In this document: one piece after another, positions 26,050 through 34,879 of the stretch
Layout: the number at the start of each line of letters is the position of its first letter
How positions within the stretch are numbered: position 1 is the first letter of the stretch
Assembly: GCF_019966495.1 (NCBI RefSeq)
Contig: NZ_JAIMIA010000010.1
Location: 1-64,000 of the forward strand
Direction: 5' to 3'
Length of the DNA stretch: 64,000 nucleotides
Origin: Tateyamaria pelophila
Lineage (GTDB): Bacteria > Pseudomonadota > Alphaproteobacteria > Rhodobacterales > Rhodobacteraceae
The notes under the pieces: generated by a model
What the model was told of the DNA's origin: nothing
The model's input: the letters and a program-made list of their open reading frames with translations, nothing else
Databases searched by the model: none
Position numbers and translations under genes: made by a program

Positions 26050-27882
26050 CTATTCGGCGGCTTTTGTACTGATAAATCCGCCGGACTGCCGTCGCCAGTA
26101 TTTGGCATAGAGCCCGCCTTGGGCCAGCAACGCATCATGGGTGCCTTGCTCGGCGATTCGACCCGAATCCATAACGATGATCCGGTCCATTTCCGTCAAC
26201 GTTGACAGCCGGTGGGCAATGGCCAGCACGGTCTTGCCCTCCATCACCCGGATGAGCGCTGTCTGGATCGACGCTTCGACCTCGCTGTCGAGGGCACTGG
26301 TGGCCTCGTCCAAAACCAGAATCGGAGCATCCTTGAGGATCGCGCGGGCCAGAGCGATACGCTGGCGTTGCCCGCCGGACAGTTTCACCCCCCGTTCCCC
26401 GAGATGAGCGTCAAAGCCCGTGCGACCCTTGTGATCCTGCATGTTCAGGATGAATTCTTCGGCCTCGGCCTTGCGGGCGGCGGCGATCATTTCATCCTCC
26501 GTCGCATCCGGGCGACCATACAGAATGTTCTCGCGCGCCGAGCGATTGAACATCGCAGTTTCCTGTGTGACCATTCCGATCGCGCGCCGAAGGCTTTCCT
26601 GTGTTATCGACGCAATATCTGCATCATCAATCAGGATACGACCCTGTTCCGGCGCATAAAGGCGCAAAAGCAGATTCACGAGCGTGGATTTACCAGCCCC
26701 CGATGCGCCAACAATACCGATCTTTTCACCCGCAGCGATCCGTAAGGAAACCTTGTTGATGCCACCGGTCCGGCGACCATAGCTGAAACCCAGATTATCA
26801 AACGTGATCTCGCCCCGGACGCGCGCAAGCGGCTCCGCATGGCCTGCATCCTCCAGCCGGGTTCGGGGGGTCAGGGTGCGCATCCCGTCTTCGATTTCGC
26901 CAACATTTGCGTAAATGGCCATCAGCGTGAAACTGACCCATCCGGTCATTTGCGCGATCCGGATCGCAATCGCACCGGAGGCCACGATATCACCGGGTGA
27001 GGCTTGGCCCGCTTGCCATATGAAGATGGTGCCGCCAAGCAAAAGCACAGGCAGCAAGCCCGCCAGAGTCATAAGGGCGAACCGGAAATACGCCGACAAG
27101 ACACCAAAACTGACGGCGGTCGAACGAAAGACCTCCATCGCGCCCAGCGCTGCGCGATCCTCGTGATCGTCATGTGCAAACAGCTTGACCGTCTTGATAT
27201 TTGTGATCGTGTCCACAACCTGACCGGACACCATGGCCCGCGCCGCAGCCCGCGAGGCAGACCGCTTGCGGATGCGCGGCAAAAACCAGCGGATCAGCAT
27301 GAAATACGCAAACAGCCAGACAGCAAACCCAATCGCCACCCGCCAATCAATCGCCAAAAGCAGAATGATCGATCCCACGAGCGACGCCAGCGCAAAGGCA
27401 ACGACGTTGATGAACTCGGACACCACATCCGTGACAGCCCGCGATGCCTGCATCTGTTTTTGGGCAATACGCCCCGCGAAATCGTCGTCAAAAAACGTGA
27501 CCGCCTGACCAAGCGTCCAGCGGTTCAGACGCGACAAAACCAACGGGTTCACGTTTGGCATCACGATGATCGAGTTCGACGCCGAGGACAGGCCAAAGAG
27601 GAGTGGCCGGGCAATCAGGAAAAATGCCACGGCACCAATGATCAGACCGACATTCTCGATGGCAAAAAACCCATCCGGGCCAAGGGAGACTGTCGAATCA
27701 ATGACCATGCCGAGGATCAGCGCGGTCCCTGCCTCCAATGCTCCGGCAGCCGCGGAAAACAACCCGGCAAGCCACAGCGCGGGCCAAGCCCCCGACAAAC
27801 ACCAGCGCATGAAGGCCCACAGTGTTTGCGGCGGCGGACCTTCGGCATGTCGAAACGCATCTATCCAGTTCGCGATATTCAC
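26050..27882 (-). CDS. ABC half-transporter, second of a pair (permease-ATPase fusion)
   Basis: The 610-residue protein has an N-terminal six-helix exporter domain (about 25-330) and a C-terminal ATPase domain: Walker A GASGAGKST, signature LSGGQRQRIALARAIL, Walker B PILVLDEATSALD, and the H-loop IAHRLST. The start is GTG and overlaps the stop of the preceding homologue by four bases (GTGA), so translation is coupled. Two different half-transporters encoded together usually form a heterodimeric exporter of the multidrug/lipid type (MsbA-like). The substrate is unknown. Confidence 0.94.
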   Translation of the reverse strand: MNIANWIDAFRHAEGPPPQTLWAFMRWCLSGAWPALWLAGLFSAAAGALEAGTALILGMVIDSTVSLGPDGFFAIENVGLIIGAVAFFLIARPLLFGLSSASNSIIVMPNVNPLVLSRLNRWTLGQAVTFFDDDFAGRIAQKQMQASRAVTDVVSEFINVVAFALASLVGSIILLLAIDWRVAIGFAVWLFAYFMLIRWFLPRIRKRSASRAAARAMVSGQVVDTITNIKTVKLFAHDDHEDRAALGAMEVFRSTAVSFGVLSAYFRFALMTLAGLLPVLLLGGTIFIWQAGQASPGDIVASGAIAIRIAQMTGWVSFTLMAIYANVGEIEDGMRTLTPRTRLEDAGHAEPLARVRGEITFDNLGFSYGRRTGGINKVSLRIAAGEKIGIVGASGAGKSTLVNLLLRLYAPEQGRILIDDADIASITQESLRRAIGMVTQETAMFNRSARENILYGRPDATEDEMIAAARKAEAEEFILNMQDHKGRTGFDAHLGERGVKLSGGQRQRIALARAILKDAPILVLDEATSALDSEVEASIQTALIRVMEGKTVLAIAHRLSTLTEMDRIIVMDSGRIAEQGTHDALLAQGGLYAKYWRRQSGGFISTKAAE

Positions 27883-29717
27883 TCAGCAGCCTCTGTCTTC
27901 AGGAATCCGCCAGATTGCCGATCCCAGAATTCAGCATATAGGCCTCTGTTTTGCAAAAGCGCGTCATGGGTGCCGTCTTCAACGATTTTACCGCCATCCA
28001 GCACAAGGATGCGATCCATTTCGGCGATGGTGGACAAACGGTGTGCAATCGCAATCACGGTCTTGCCCTCCATCATACGATAGAGCGTATCCTGAATCGC
28101 CGCTTCGACCTCGCTGTCGAGCGCGCTGGTGGCTTCATCCAGCACGAGGATCGGCGCATTCTTAAGAATAACCCGCGCCAGCGTGACCCGCTGACGCTGG
28201 CCGCCAGACAGCTTGACGCCCCGTTCTCCGACATGCACGTCATATCCCGTGCGTCCATCCGGATCGACAAGGTCGAGGATGAAGTCATGGGCCTGCGCCT
28301 GTTTGGCGGCTTCGATCATCTCTGCCTCGGTGGCCTCGGGGCGGCCATAAAGGATATTGTCGCGCACGGATCGGTGCAGCAACGAACTGTCCTGCTGTAC
28401 CATGCCTATGTTCAGGCGAAGGCTGTCCTGGGTCACCTTGGTGATGTCTTGTCCGTCGATTTCAATACGACCGGACTCAGGGTCGTAAAACCGCAAGAGC
28501 AGTTTGACCAACGTCGATTTACCCGCTCCGGACCGCCCGATCAGACCGACCTTTTCGCCAGGCTGAATGACAGCATTGATTGCGTTCAGACCGCCGCTTT
28601 CGCGGCCATAGTGATGGGTGAGCGCATGCAAGGACAACGCACCTTGGTCCAGCTTCAGCGGTTGGGCCTTGGGTGCATCAATCAGTTTAATCGGCTGGGC
28701 AATTGTCTCCATCCCTTCGGCGACAACGCCCAACTCGCGGAAAAACGTGGTCAGAGCCCACATGATCCAGCCTGTCATTGCATTCAGGCGCAGTGTCAAA
28801 GCCGTCGCCGCAGCAACCACACCAACGCTGGCCGCGCCTTGCGTCCAAAGCACAAGCGCCCAGCCAACAACGCCAACAATCAGGAAACCGTTCAAGGCAA
28901 CAAGCACCACATCCATGATCGTATAGAGCCGCATCTCGGCCATGAAGGTATCGCGGGTGCGGTCGATGGCTTCTTTTGCGTAATTCAGTTCAAGATCATG
29001 ATGCGCGAACATCTTGACAGAATGGATGTTTGAATAGGCATCCACGACGCGCCCCGTCACGGTCGACCGCGCATCCGAAGCTGCCTTTGATGCAGGGCCC
29101 ACACGCTTGACCGTCCATGCGATCAGACACCCGTAAAGCACGAACCAGATCACCATCGGCAAAAGCAAACGCGGGTCTGCCACACTGAGCAAAACGGCAG
29201 CCCCAACCAGATAGGCGAGCGAGAACGAAATCGCATCAAAGACCTGAAACACAACCTCACCGGCAGCGGGTGGCGTCTGCATGATACGATTTGCGATGCG
29301 GCCTGCGAAATCGTTTTCGAACCAGCCAACCGATTGGCGCAAGACATGTTTATGGGCCCGCCACCGGATCAAAGTACCGAAGTTCGGCAAAATCGTATTG
29401 TTGAGCAGCAGAACGTCCAGCATCTGGAGCAACGGACGCGCGATCAAAACCAATAGGGCAACGACAATGACCTCTGTGCCGTGCGCCGCCCAGAATTCTG
29501 CGGGCGATTCCCCCATCAGGTCGACGATGCGGCCCATGTAATAGATAAGGCCGACCTCAATCGCCGCCACGACGATGGACATGATCGCCGCCAGGACAAA
29601 GACACCGATGAAAGGTTCCGAATAGGAGCGCAGGAACGGCCACAGTTTTGTGGGCGGCTCGTCCGTTTCGGTATAGGGCGTGTAGGGGTCGACGAGCGAC
29701 TCGAAAAACTTGAACAT
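27879..29717 (-). CDS. ABC half-transporter, first of a pair (permease-ATPase fusion)
   Basis: The 612-residue protein has the same layout as its neighbour: membrane domain (about 30-340), then Walker A GRSGAGKST, signature LSGGQRQRVTLARVIL, Walker B ILVLDEATSALD and H-loop IAHRLST. The C-terminal ends of the two are very alike (KYWRRQSGGFISTKAAE against EFWDRQSGGFLKTEAAE), pointing to an ancient tandem duplication. Both ATP sites look complete, so an asymmetric degenerate-site transporter is not indicated. The 5' region at 29718-29884 contains a large hairpin (29752-29781). Confidence 0.94.
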   Translation of the reverse strand: MFKFFESLVDPYTPYTETDEPPTKLWPFLRSYSEPFIGVFVLAAIMSIVVAAIEVGLIYYMGRIVDLMGESPAEFWAAHGTEVIVVALLVLIARPLLQMLDVLLLNNTILPNFGTLIRWRAHKHVLRQSVGWFENDFAGRIANRIMQTPPAAGEVVFQVFDAISFSLAYLVGAAVLLSVADPRLLLPMVIWFVLYGCLIAWTVKRVGPASKAASDARSTVTGRVVDAYSNIHSVKMFAHHDLELNYAKEAIDRTRDTFMAEMRLYTIMDVVLVALNGFLIVGVVGWALVLWTQGAASVGVVAAATALTLRLNAMTGWIMWALTTFFRELGVVAEGMETIAQPIKLIDAPKAQPLKLDQGALSLHALTHHYGRESGGLNAINAVIQPGEKVGLIGRSGAGKSTLVKLLLRFYDPESGRIEIDGQDITKVTQDSLRLNIGMVQQDSSLLHRSVRDNILYGRPEATEAEMIEAAKQAQAHDFILDLVDPDGRTGYDVHVGERGVKLSGGQRQRVTLARVILKNAPILVLDEATSALDSEVEAAIQDTLYRMMEGKTVIAIAHRLSTIAEMDRILVLDGGKIVEDGTHDALLQNRGLYAEFWDRQSGGFLKTEAAE

Positions 29718-29751
29718 TGGAAAGACCGTTTAGCTATAATGCAACACGTGC

Positions 29752-29781
29752 GTGACCTCAGGCAGACCGCCTGATCGTCAC
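29752..29781. repeat. Long imperfect hairpin between cca and the ABC transporter pair
   Basis: GTGAC (29752-29756) pairs with GTCAC (29777-29781), and TCAGGC (29758-29763) pairs with GCCTGA (29769-29774), around AGACC. There is no T run on either strand, so simple termination is unlikely. It sits 35-64 bases before the ABC transporter start on the minus strand, and could be an operator or leader structure. Confidence 0.45.
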
Positions 29782-29884
29782 AAAGGGACGAAAAACGACA
29801 ATTTCAGATGTCGTACCAGATCCCGCGAAACATGTTGCAACCCTCCTAGCTGTGCCCCTGCCTTACCCGCGAATTCAGGCAAAG

Positions 29885-31057
29885 TCACGCCCCCAGAAGG
29901 TCTTCTTTTGATTTTGTGAGTTCGGATGCGAGCCAGGACGCTTTGAGCGCCTTCAAACGTTGCCCCAGTTCAGGGCCCTTCAGATCCGGAAAATCCCGCG
30001 CGGATACAGGACACACGGCGCGTGATCCCTCTGCGATCAAACCCAATGTGTCCTCCGGCAGTGGTTGCGCCGCCATCGCCGCGCGTAACGACATCGCTCC
30101 GAGGGCTGCGGCAATGCCAGACATATAGCCCAGCGCTTTCGGACCCATAACAGACGTACTGTTTTCTTGAATCGCCTTCAGAGTCTTTTGCTGCTGGCGG
30201 GACAATCGAAGGCGTTCGGCCGCATCCTGCCCCCCAAGTGCTGCCAATCGGACAATCGGATCGGGGGCTGCTCCGATACTTGCTTCCAGATGAACTATGG
30301 GGCCAAAGACTGTGGTTGTCGCGCCGGGCAAAACGCGCTGGAGCACGCCAATCCGCTCCATCACGGCCAGGGCGGGCGCAGGATCCGGTGCAGACAGAAG
30401 TTTCAACATTTCAGCACCGATGCGTTCGGCCGAAAGCGTCTCTAAACCGTCCAGATTGGATGTGATCGCCGCCAATGCATCCGGGGCCCAACCTTGGGTC
30501 AGATCCGCATAAAACGCGCTGAACCGAAAAAACCGCAGGATCCGCAGGTAATCTTCCCGAATACGTTGCTCCGGGTCCTGAATGAACCGCACGCGACGCC
30601 CAAGAGCGTCCGGCAGACCACCCAGAGGATCATGCACGACCCCGTGGCGATCCGCATAAAGCGCGTTCATCGTGAAATCCCGGCGCACCGCGTCTTCGGC
30701 GATGTCATTCGAAAATGCCACAACCGCGCGCCTGCCATCAGTGGCTACGTCCCGGCGAAATGTTGTGACCTCGAACGACGAACCCCGGACCACAACAGTC
30801 ACCGTCCCGTGATCAATACCCGTTGGCACCACACGCAGTCCTGCTGATTTCGCGACTTCCATGACAGTCTGGGGCGTCGCACTTGTCGAGACATCAATAT
30901 CCGACGCGGCCAGACCCATAACAGCATTGCGCACACAGCCCCCGACAAAAAACGCTTGATGCCCCGCCCGCTCCAGCACCGCGCAGAGGTCCTGACCCGC
31001 CGGGTCGGCGAGAAACGCAGTTTCAGCGCTTAATTTGAAGGTATCTGTTCTGTCCAT
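29885..31057 (-). CDS. cca: CCA tRNA nucleotidyltransferase / poly(A) polymerase family
   Basis: This enzyme adds or repairs the 3' CCA of tRNAs. From ATG 31057 it is 390 residues with the class II signatures FFVGGCVRNAVMG, the metal-binding DIDVST and RDFTMNALYAD, then HDPLGGLPDAL and the RIREDYLRILRFFRFSAFY motif B/C region. The start overlaps the end of the preceding NUDIX gene by 28 bases and has no obvious ribosome binding site, so it probably relies on coupled translation. Gene order Hsp33-NUDIX-cca suggests one operon. Confidence 0.95.
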   Translation of the reverse strand: MDRTDTFKLSAETAFLADPAGQDLCAVLERAGHQAFFVGGCVRNAVMGLAASDIDVSTSATPQTVMEVAKSAGLRVVPTGIDHGTVTVVVRGSSFEVTTFRRDVATDGRRAVVAFSNDIAEDAVRRDFTMNALYADRHGVVHDPLGGLPDALGRRVRFIQDPEQRIREDYLRILRFFRFSAFYADLTQGWAPDALAAITSNLDGLETLSAERIGAEMLKLLSAPDPAPALAVMERIGVLQRVLPGATTTVFGPIVHLEASIGAAPDPIVRLAALGGQDAAERLRLSRQQQKTLKAIQENSTSVMGPKALGYMSGIAAALGAMSLRAAMAAQPLPEDTLGLIAEGSRAVCPVSARDFPDLKGPELGQRLKALKASWLASELTKSKEDLLGA

Positions 31058-31629
31058 GCACGAAGTATACGCGCGGTCGCGCCCCAGATGTAATAGGGGC
31101 CATATGGCACCACGTAATAGGATCTGCGCTGGCCCCGCCACCGACGCGATTCGATCACGTACTGATCAGCATCCAGAACGTGCGCGAGCGGCACACGAAA
31201 CACTTCTGCCACTTCACCGATTTCGGCGCGGGCTTCGAACTCCTGCGTCACCAGCGCCACAACCGGGGTGACGGAAAACCCGGTTACGGTTTCATGCGAC
31301 GCAAAGGTGCCAAGAACCTGCGTATGCTGACGCGGCAAGCCGATTTCTTCCTCGGCTTCGCGCAGTGCGGTTTCGATCAGGTCCGCATCGGTGTCGTCCT
31401 GTTTTCCCCCCGGAAAGGCGATCTGACCCGGATGGTGTTTGAGCGCCGATGACCGTTTGGTCAAAATCAGGTCGAAGCCCCGCGCGCTCTCGATGATCGG
31501 GGCGAGAACAGCCGCCGGGCGCAATTTGCGATCCGGCGGCAGAACCACATCCTTGTTCAGATCAAAATCGGACGACGCTGCGCCGCTTTGAGCAAGGGCG
31601 GCCCGGGTCAAGGCGAGCAGATCATTCAC
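31030..31629 (-). CDS. NUDIX hydrolase, CoA pyrophosphatase-like
   Basis: Starting at GTG 31629 the product is 199 residues. The Nudix box lies in GGKQDDTDADLIETALREAEEEIGL, preceded by RSSALKHHPGQIAFPGGK, which is the CoA-pyrophosphatase (NudL-type) signature. Such enzymes cleave CoA to phosphopantetheine and 3',5'-ADP. I chose the GTG because GAGGCGG lies upstream and the overlap with the Hsp33 gene is then only eight bases; a longer frame would need a CTG. It overlaps cca at its 3' end. Confidence 0.9.
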   Translation of the reverse strand: MNDLLALTRAALAQSGAASSDFDLNKDVVLPPDRKLRPAAVLAPIIESARGFDLILTKRSSALKHHPGQIAFPGGKQDDTDADLIETALREAEEEIGLPRQHTQVLGTFASHETVTGFSVTPVVALVTQEFEARAEIGEVAEVFRVPLAHVLDADQYVIESRRWRGQRRSYYVVPYGPYYIWGATARILRAWTEQIPSN

Positions 31630-32608
31630 CGGATGCTGTTTCCGCCTCAAAGCCGACCGTTTTCGGGTCCAGATCGTAATGCGCGCCACAGAACTGACAA
31701 TCCGCCGTCACGCGGCCTGCGTCCGTGGTCATGGTTGCGATGTCCTTGGCCGAATATATGGACAGGCTTTGCCGCACACGATCCTCGGAGCAGGTACAAC
31801 CAAAGCGCACAGCCTGCGTGTCGAAAACGCGGGGCGTTTCCTGGTGAAACAGCCGAACCAACAGATCGCTCGGAGCAAGTTGCGGGCCAATCAACTCAAG
31901 ATCTTCGACCGTATCCAGCAGGATATTCACGCGGTCCCAGTTTTCGGATGCATCACCGTCCAACAAGTCATTCGCCGACAAGACATCGCCGGTTCCTTCG
32001 CCGGAGGCCATCAGCGGGGACGCCTTTGGCATATGCTGAAGCATAACTCCGCCCGCACGCCAATGCTCGCTCACACCCGGTTCCGTCGACTTGCCAAAGC
32101 TTAGCTGAAACCGCGTCGGCAGCTGTTCGGATTGCGCGAAATACGCCTCGGCACAATTGGACAATGATCCACCGGCAAGCGGCGTTATGCCCTGATACGG
32201 TGTCATGCCCTTACCTTGATCGATCATGATTGCAAAATAGCCTTCGCCGACCTGATCAAAGGGGGCACCATCGGTCAAACGGTCCGCATCATAGGTCGCG
32301 TAGGCTCTGACACGGGCGATATCGCCTGCTTTCTCTGGGCCGTAATAATCCGTTGCGATCATCCGCACCGCCCCTTTGGACTGCACTTGCAGTGAGAGCT
32401 TCCAGCGCAACTTGATCGTCTGGCCGATCATCGCCGTCAGCAATGCCATCTCCGCCACCAGCGCTTCGACTTGCGGCGGATAGTCATGTTGTTTCAAAAT
32501 ACCGTCCAGCACGCCGTCCAGACGCGCCACGCGTCCGCGAATATCGGAAGCGTCAAGTTGGAAAGGCAGGACTGTATCGTCCCACGCGAGCTGCGAACCA
32601 AGTGTCAT
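31622..32608 (-). CDS. hslO: Redox-regulated chaperone Hsp33
   Basis: Hsp33 is a cytosolic holdase activated by oxidation. From ATG 32608 the protein is 328 residues. The C-terminal zinc switch is complete: C271-x-C273 and C304-x2-C307, with 30 residues between, within the known range. The N-terminal domain holds EALVAEMALLTAMIGQTIKLRWKLSLQVQSKGAVRMI. The next genes are a NUDIX hydrolase and cca on the same strand with short overlaps. A second NUDIX gene diverges from it. Confidence 0.95.
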   Translation of the reverse strand: MTLGSQLAWDDTVLPFQLDASDIRGRVARLDGVLDGILKQHDYPPQVEALVAEMALLTAMIGQTIKLRWKLSLQVQSKGAVRMIATDYYGPEKAGDIARVRAYATYDADRLTDGAPFDQVGEGYFAIMIDQGKGMTPYQGITPLAGGSLSNCAEAYFAQSEQLPTRFQLSFGKSTEPGVSEHWRAGGVMLQHMPKASPLMASGEGTGDVLSANDLLDGDASENWDRVNILLDTVEDLELIGPQLAPSDLLVRLFHQETPRVFDTQAVRFGCTCSEDRVRQSLSIYSAKDIATMTTDAGRVTADCQFCGAHYDLDPKTVGFEAETASGE

Positions 32609-32687
32609 TGGGGTTTCCTTCAGCGCCAGTGCTTGGCATATCGCGCTTCTATATAGGACCGATGCCAAAAACTGAAAGAGGTGGTGC

Positions 32688-33125
32688 ATGATCCGACGTA
32701 TCGGTCGAGCCCCGGTCGCGAACCAAAAGTATACAATGCGCCCCGGCGCATATGCTGTCTTGCCTCGGGGTGGTCGGTTGCTTTTGACGCGTCAGACCTG
32801 TCCTGACCCGGAAATTCAATTACCCGGCGGCGGCATCGACCCGGGCGAAAGCCCCTTGCGCGCGCTGCACCGCGAAGTGTTCGAAGAAACCGGATGGTGT
32901 ATTTCCCGGCCCCGCAAGCTGGGCACGTTCCGGCGTTTTACCTTTATGCCTGAATACGATCTATGGGCTGAAAAGCTGTGCCATATCTATATCGCATGGC
33001 CCGCCCTGCGCCTGTCCGACCCGACGGAACCCGGCCATGAAGTCGTGTGGATGCCACCGGACAGTGCGACGCAAGCCTTGTACAATGACGGTGACCGAAT
33101 GTTTGTTGCCCAATTCGCCAGCTAG
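32688..33125 (+). CDS. NUDIX hydrolase of unknown substrate
   Basis: The 145-residue protein contains a full Nudix box in PGGGIDPGESPLRALHREVFEETGW. The region AYAVLPRGGRLLLTRQTCPDPEIQLPGGG lies ahead of it. It is distinct from the other two NUDIX proteins in the window and lacks a signal. AGAGGTGG before the ATG is the ribosome binding site. Its stop overlaps that of the convergent phosphatase gene by four bases. The substrate cannot be predicted. Confidence 0.92.
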   Translation: MIRRIGRAPVANQKYTMRPGAYAVLPRGGRLLLTRQTCPDPEIQLPGGGIDPGESPLRALHREVFEETGWCISRPRKLGTFRRFTFMPEYDLWAEKLCHIYIAWPALRLSDPTEPGHEVVWMPPDSATQALYNDGDRMFVAQFAS

Positions 33126-34396
33126 GGCGGCCCTCGATATTCAAACAGGATTCCAGACACGTCGTCAGGAAAGGGTTTACCGCCCGCGAACTCAGACAAA
33201 TGCCACATCATAGCCTCGAAGAATGCAGGGCCCTTGATATCGGCGAGGCTTGCCATAAAAGTGGCAAGCCCTTCTTCTTCCAGCATTTTGCCGTCTTCCG
33301 CGGGGCATTCCGTTACGCCGTCGGATAACAGCAGTAACCTGTCACCGGGATACAACTGCGTTTCGAATTGCGTAAACTCGATGCCCGAAATCAGACCTAC
33401 CGGAAACCCGCCGGGACCATCCTGTTCAATCCGCCCATCGGCACGCTGAACCGCCGGGTGCGGATGTCCTGCCTGCGCCATCCGCACATGCCCCGTTTCC
33501 AGGCTCACATCTGCCAGCAACAACGTAAAGTAATGCTCGGTCTCCATCTCATCCAGAACCAGGTTGTTGAGCGTTTCAATGACCTGCTCGGGCGGCAGAA
33601 AACTGTACGTGCCATCTGCGCCACGGGCGAGCGCGACGTTCTGGTCCGGGGCGGAGGCTGACAAATATCCCGCCAACCGTGCGGTCATCAAGGCAGAGCT
33701 GATGCCATGGCCGGACACATCGAGCGCATAGAGACCCAAATGCCCTTCGCCTGCGGGGAAGAAACCCACCAGATCACCGCCGACATGCCCGCTGGATCGC
33801 AGCATCAAGGTCACGTCGCCGGTTTCGAAACTCTTGTGCCGTTCGCGGATCAGAGATTGCTGCAGCTTCTTGGCTTCGAGCAGGTCGCTGTCCAGCGAAT
33901 CATACAGCCGCTGCAATTCATCCAGCGTATCAGTAATCAGGCGGTTCTTTTCGGTAAGTTCACGCTGCATGAGCAAAATGCGCTCACCTGCGGCGATTCG
34001 AGCGCGCAGCTCATGCGAGTCGACAGGTTTGGTGAGAAAATCATCAGCGCCCGCCTCAAGGCCCATCGCGACCTCGTTCTTTTCGCTCTTGGACGTCAGA
34101 AGGATAAAATAGCCATAGCGATCGGTTGTTTTCTTGCGAAAGGCATCGCAGAACTCCAGGCCATTCATACCTGGCATCATCCAATCACTCAAAACCAGAT
34201 CCGGAGCGACAGTCTGGCAAATCTCCAGCGCTTCCTCGCCAGACGCAGCCTCGTACACGTCGAAACCCCAGCGTTTTACAGAACTTGACAGGATCCGTCG
34301 TTGCAACCGACTGTCGTCAACGATCAGAATCCGATGGGGAACATCGGTTTCAAAAGATGCCGCGACATCGTCAAAGGCTTTGGTTGGTTTCTTCAT
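33122..34396 (-). CDS. Response regulator with PP2C (SpoIIE-type) phosphatase output
   Basis: The 424-residue protein begins with a receiver domain (about 22-140): acidic pocket D27-D28, phosphoacceptor D71 in LVLSDWMMPGMNGLEF and the LTSKSEK lysine. A short coiled coil (about 150-190) follows, then a PP2C-type Ser/Thr phosphatase domain (GHVGGDLVGFFP, LDVSGHGISSALM, LLLLSDGVTE). This RsbU-like design usually controls an anti-sigma-factor antagonist or partner switch. No such partner genes are adjacent; the divergent gene is an Hpt protein, a plausible phosphodonor in the same pathway. Confidence 0.94.
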   Translation of the reverse strand: MKKPTKAFDDVAASFETDVPHRILIVDDSRLQRRILSSSVKRWGFDVYEAASGEEALEICQTVAPDLVLSDWMMPGMNGLEFCDAFRKKTTDRYGYFILLTSKSEKNEVAMGLEAGADDFLTKPVDSHELRARIAAGERILLMQRELTEKNRLITDTLDELQRLYDSLDSDLLEAKKLQQSLIRERHKSFETGDVTLMLRSSGHVGGDLVGFFPAGEGHLGLYALDVSGHGISSALMTARLAGYLSASAPDQNVALARGADGTYSFLPPEQVIETLNNLVLDEMETEHYFTLLLADVSLETGHVRMAQAGHPHPAVQRADGRIEQDGPGGFPVGLISGIEFTQFETQLYPGDRLLLLSDGVTECPAEDGKMLEEEGLATFMASLADIKGPAFFEAMMWHLSEFAGGKPFPDDVSGILFEYRGPP

Positions 34397-34546
34397 AAAA
34401 AGGATATTCCGAAAATGCTTCCGTCCGACCTACGCAAACAAATTTAACGGCGTGTGAAACACAAAATTGGAACTACTAAACCTTTAGCGATTACGAAATT
34501 TAAACCAAACCGCTGCTACTCACCGTCAAAAGACCGGAGCAATGCA

Positions 34547-34879
34547 ATGATTGACTGGCAACGCGTGAACACGCTGCGTGAAGAAATAGGGGCCGAAGAT
34601 TTTGACGAAGTGGTGCCAATGTTTCTCGAGGAGGTTGAGGAAGTCACGGACCAGTTGCGCGCGCAACCCGACATCGCCAAACTCGAAGATCGCATGCATT
34701 TTCTCAAAGGCAGCGCCGTGAGCCTCGGCTTTGAAGCCTTCTCGACGATGTGCGGCGAAGGCGAAACAAAGGCCGCCGCAGGAGATGGCTCCTGCGTTGA
34801 CGTCGCTGCAATTCTGGAGTGCTACGAACAATCAAAGTCCGTATTCATGGCAGGATTGTCCAGCGGTCTGGCAGCGTGA
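34547..34879 (+). CDS. Stand-alone histidine phosphotransfer (Hpt) protein
   Basis: This 110-residue four-helix protein has the Hpt motif DRMHFLKGSAVSLGF with the phosphorylated histidine at H51. The start at 34547 is supported by GGAG seven bases before it; upstream in-frame codons are not needed. The 150-base region separating it from the divergent response regulator/PP2C gene is AT-rich and must hold both promoters. Its stop abuts that of the convergent ilvA with no gap. The partner kinase is not in the window. Confidence 0.93.
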   Translation: MIDWQRVNTLREEIGAEDFDEVVPMFLEEVEEVTDQLRAQPDIAKLEDRMHFLKGSAVSLGFEAFSTMCGEGETKAAAGDGSCVDVAAILECYEQSKSVFMAGLSSGLAA

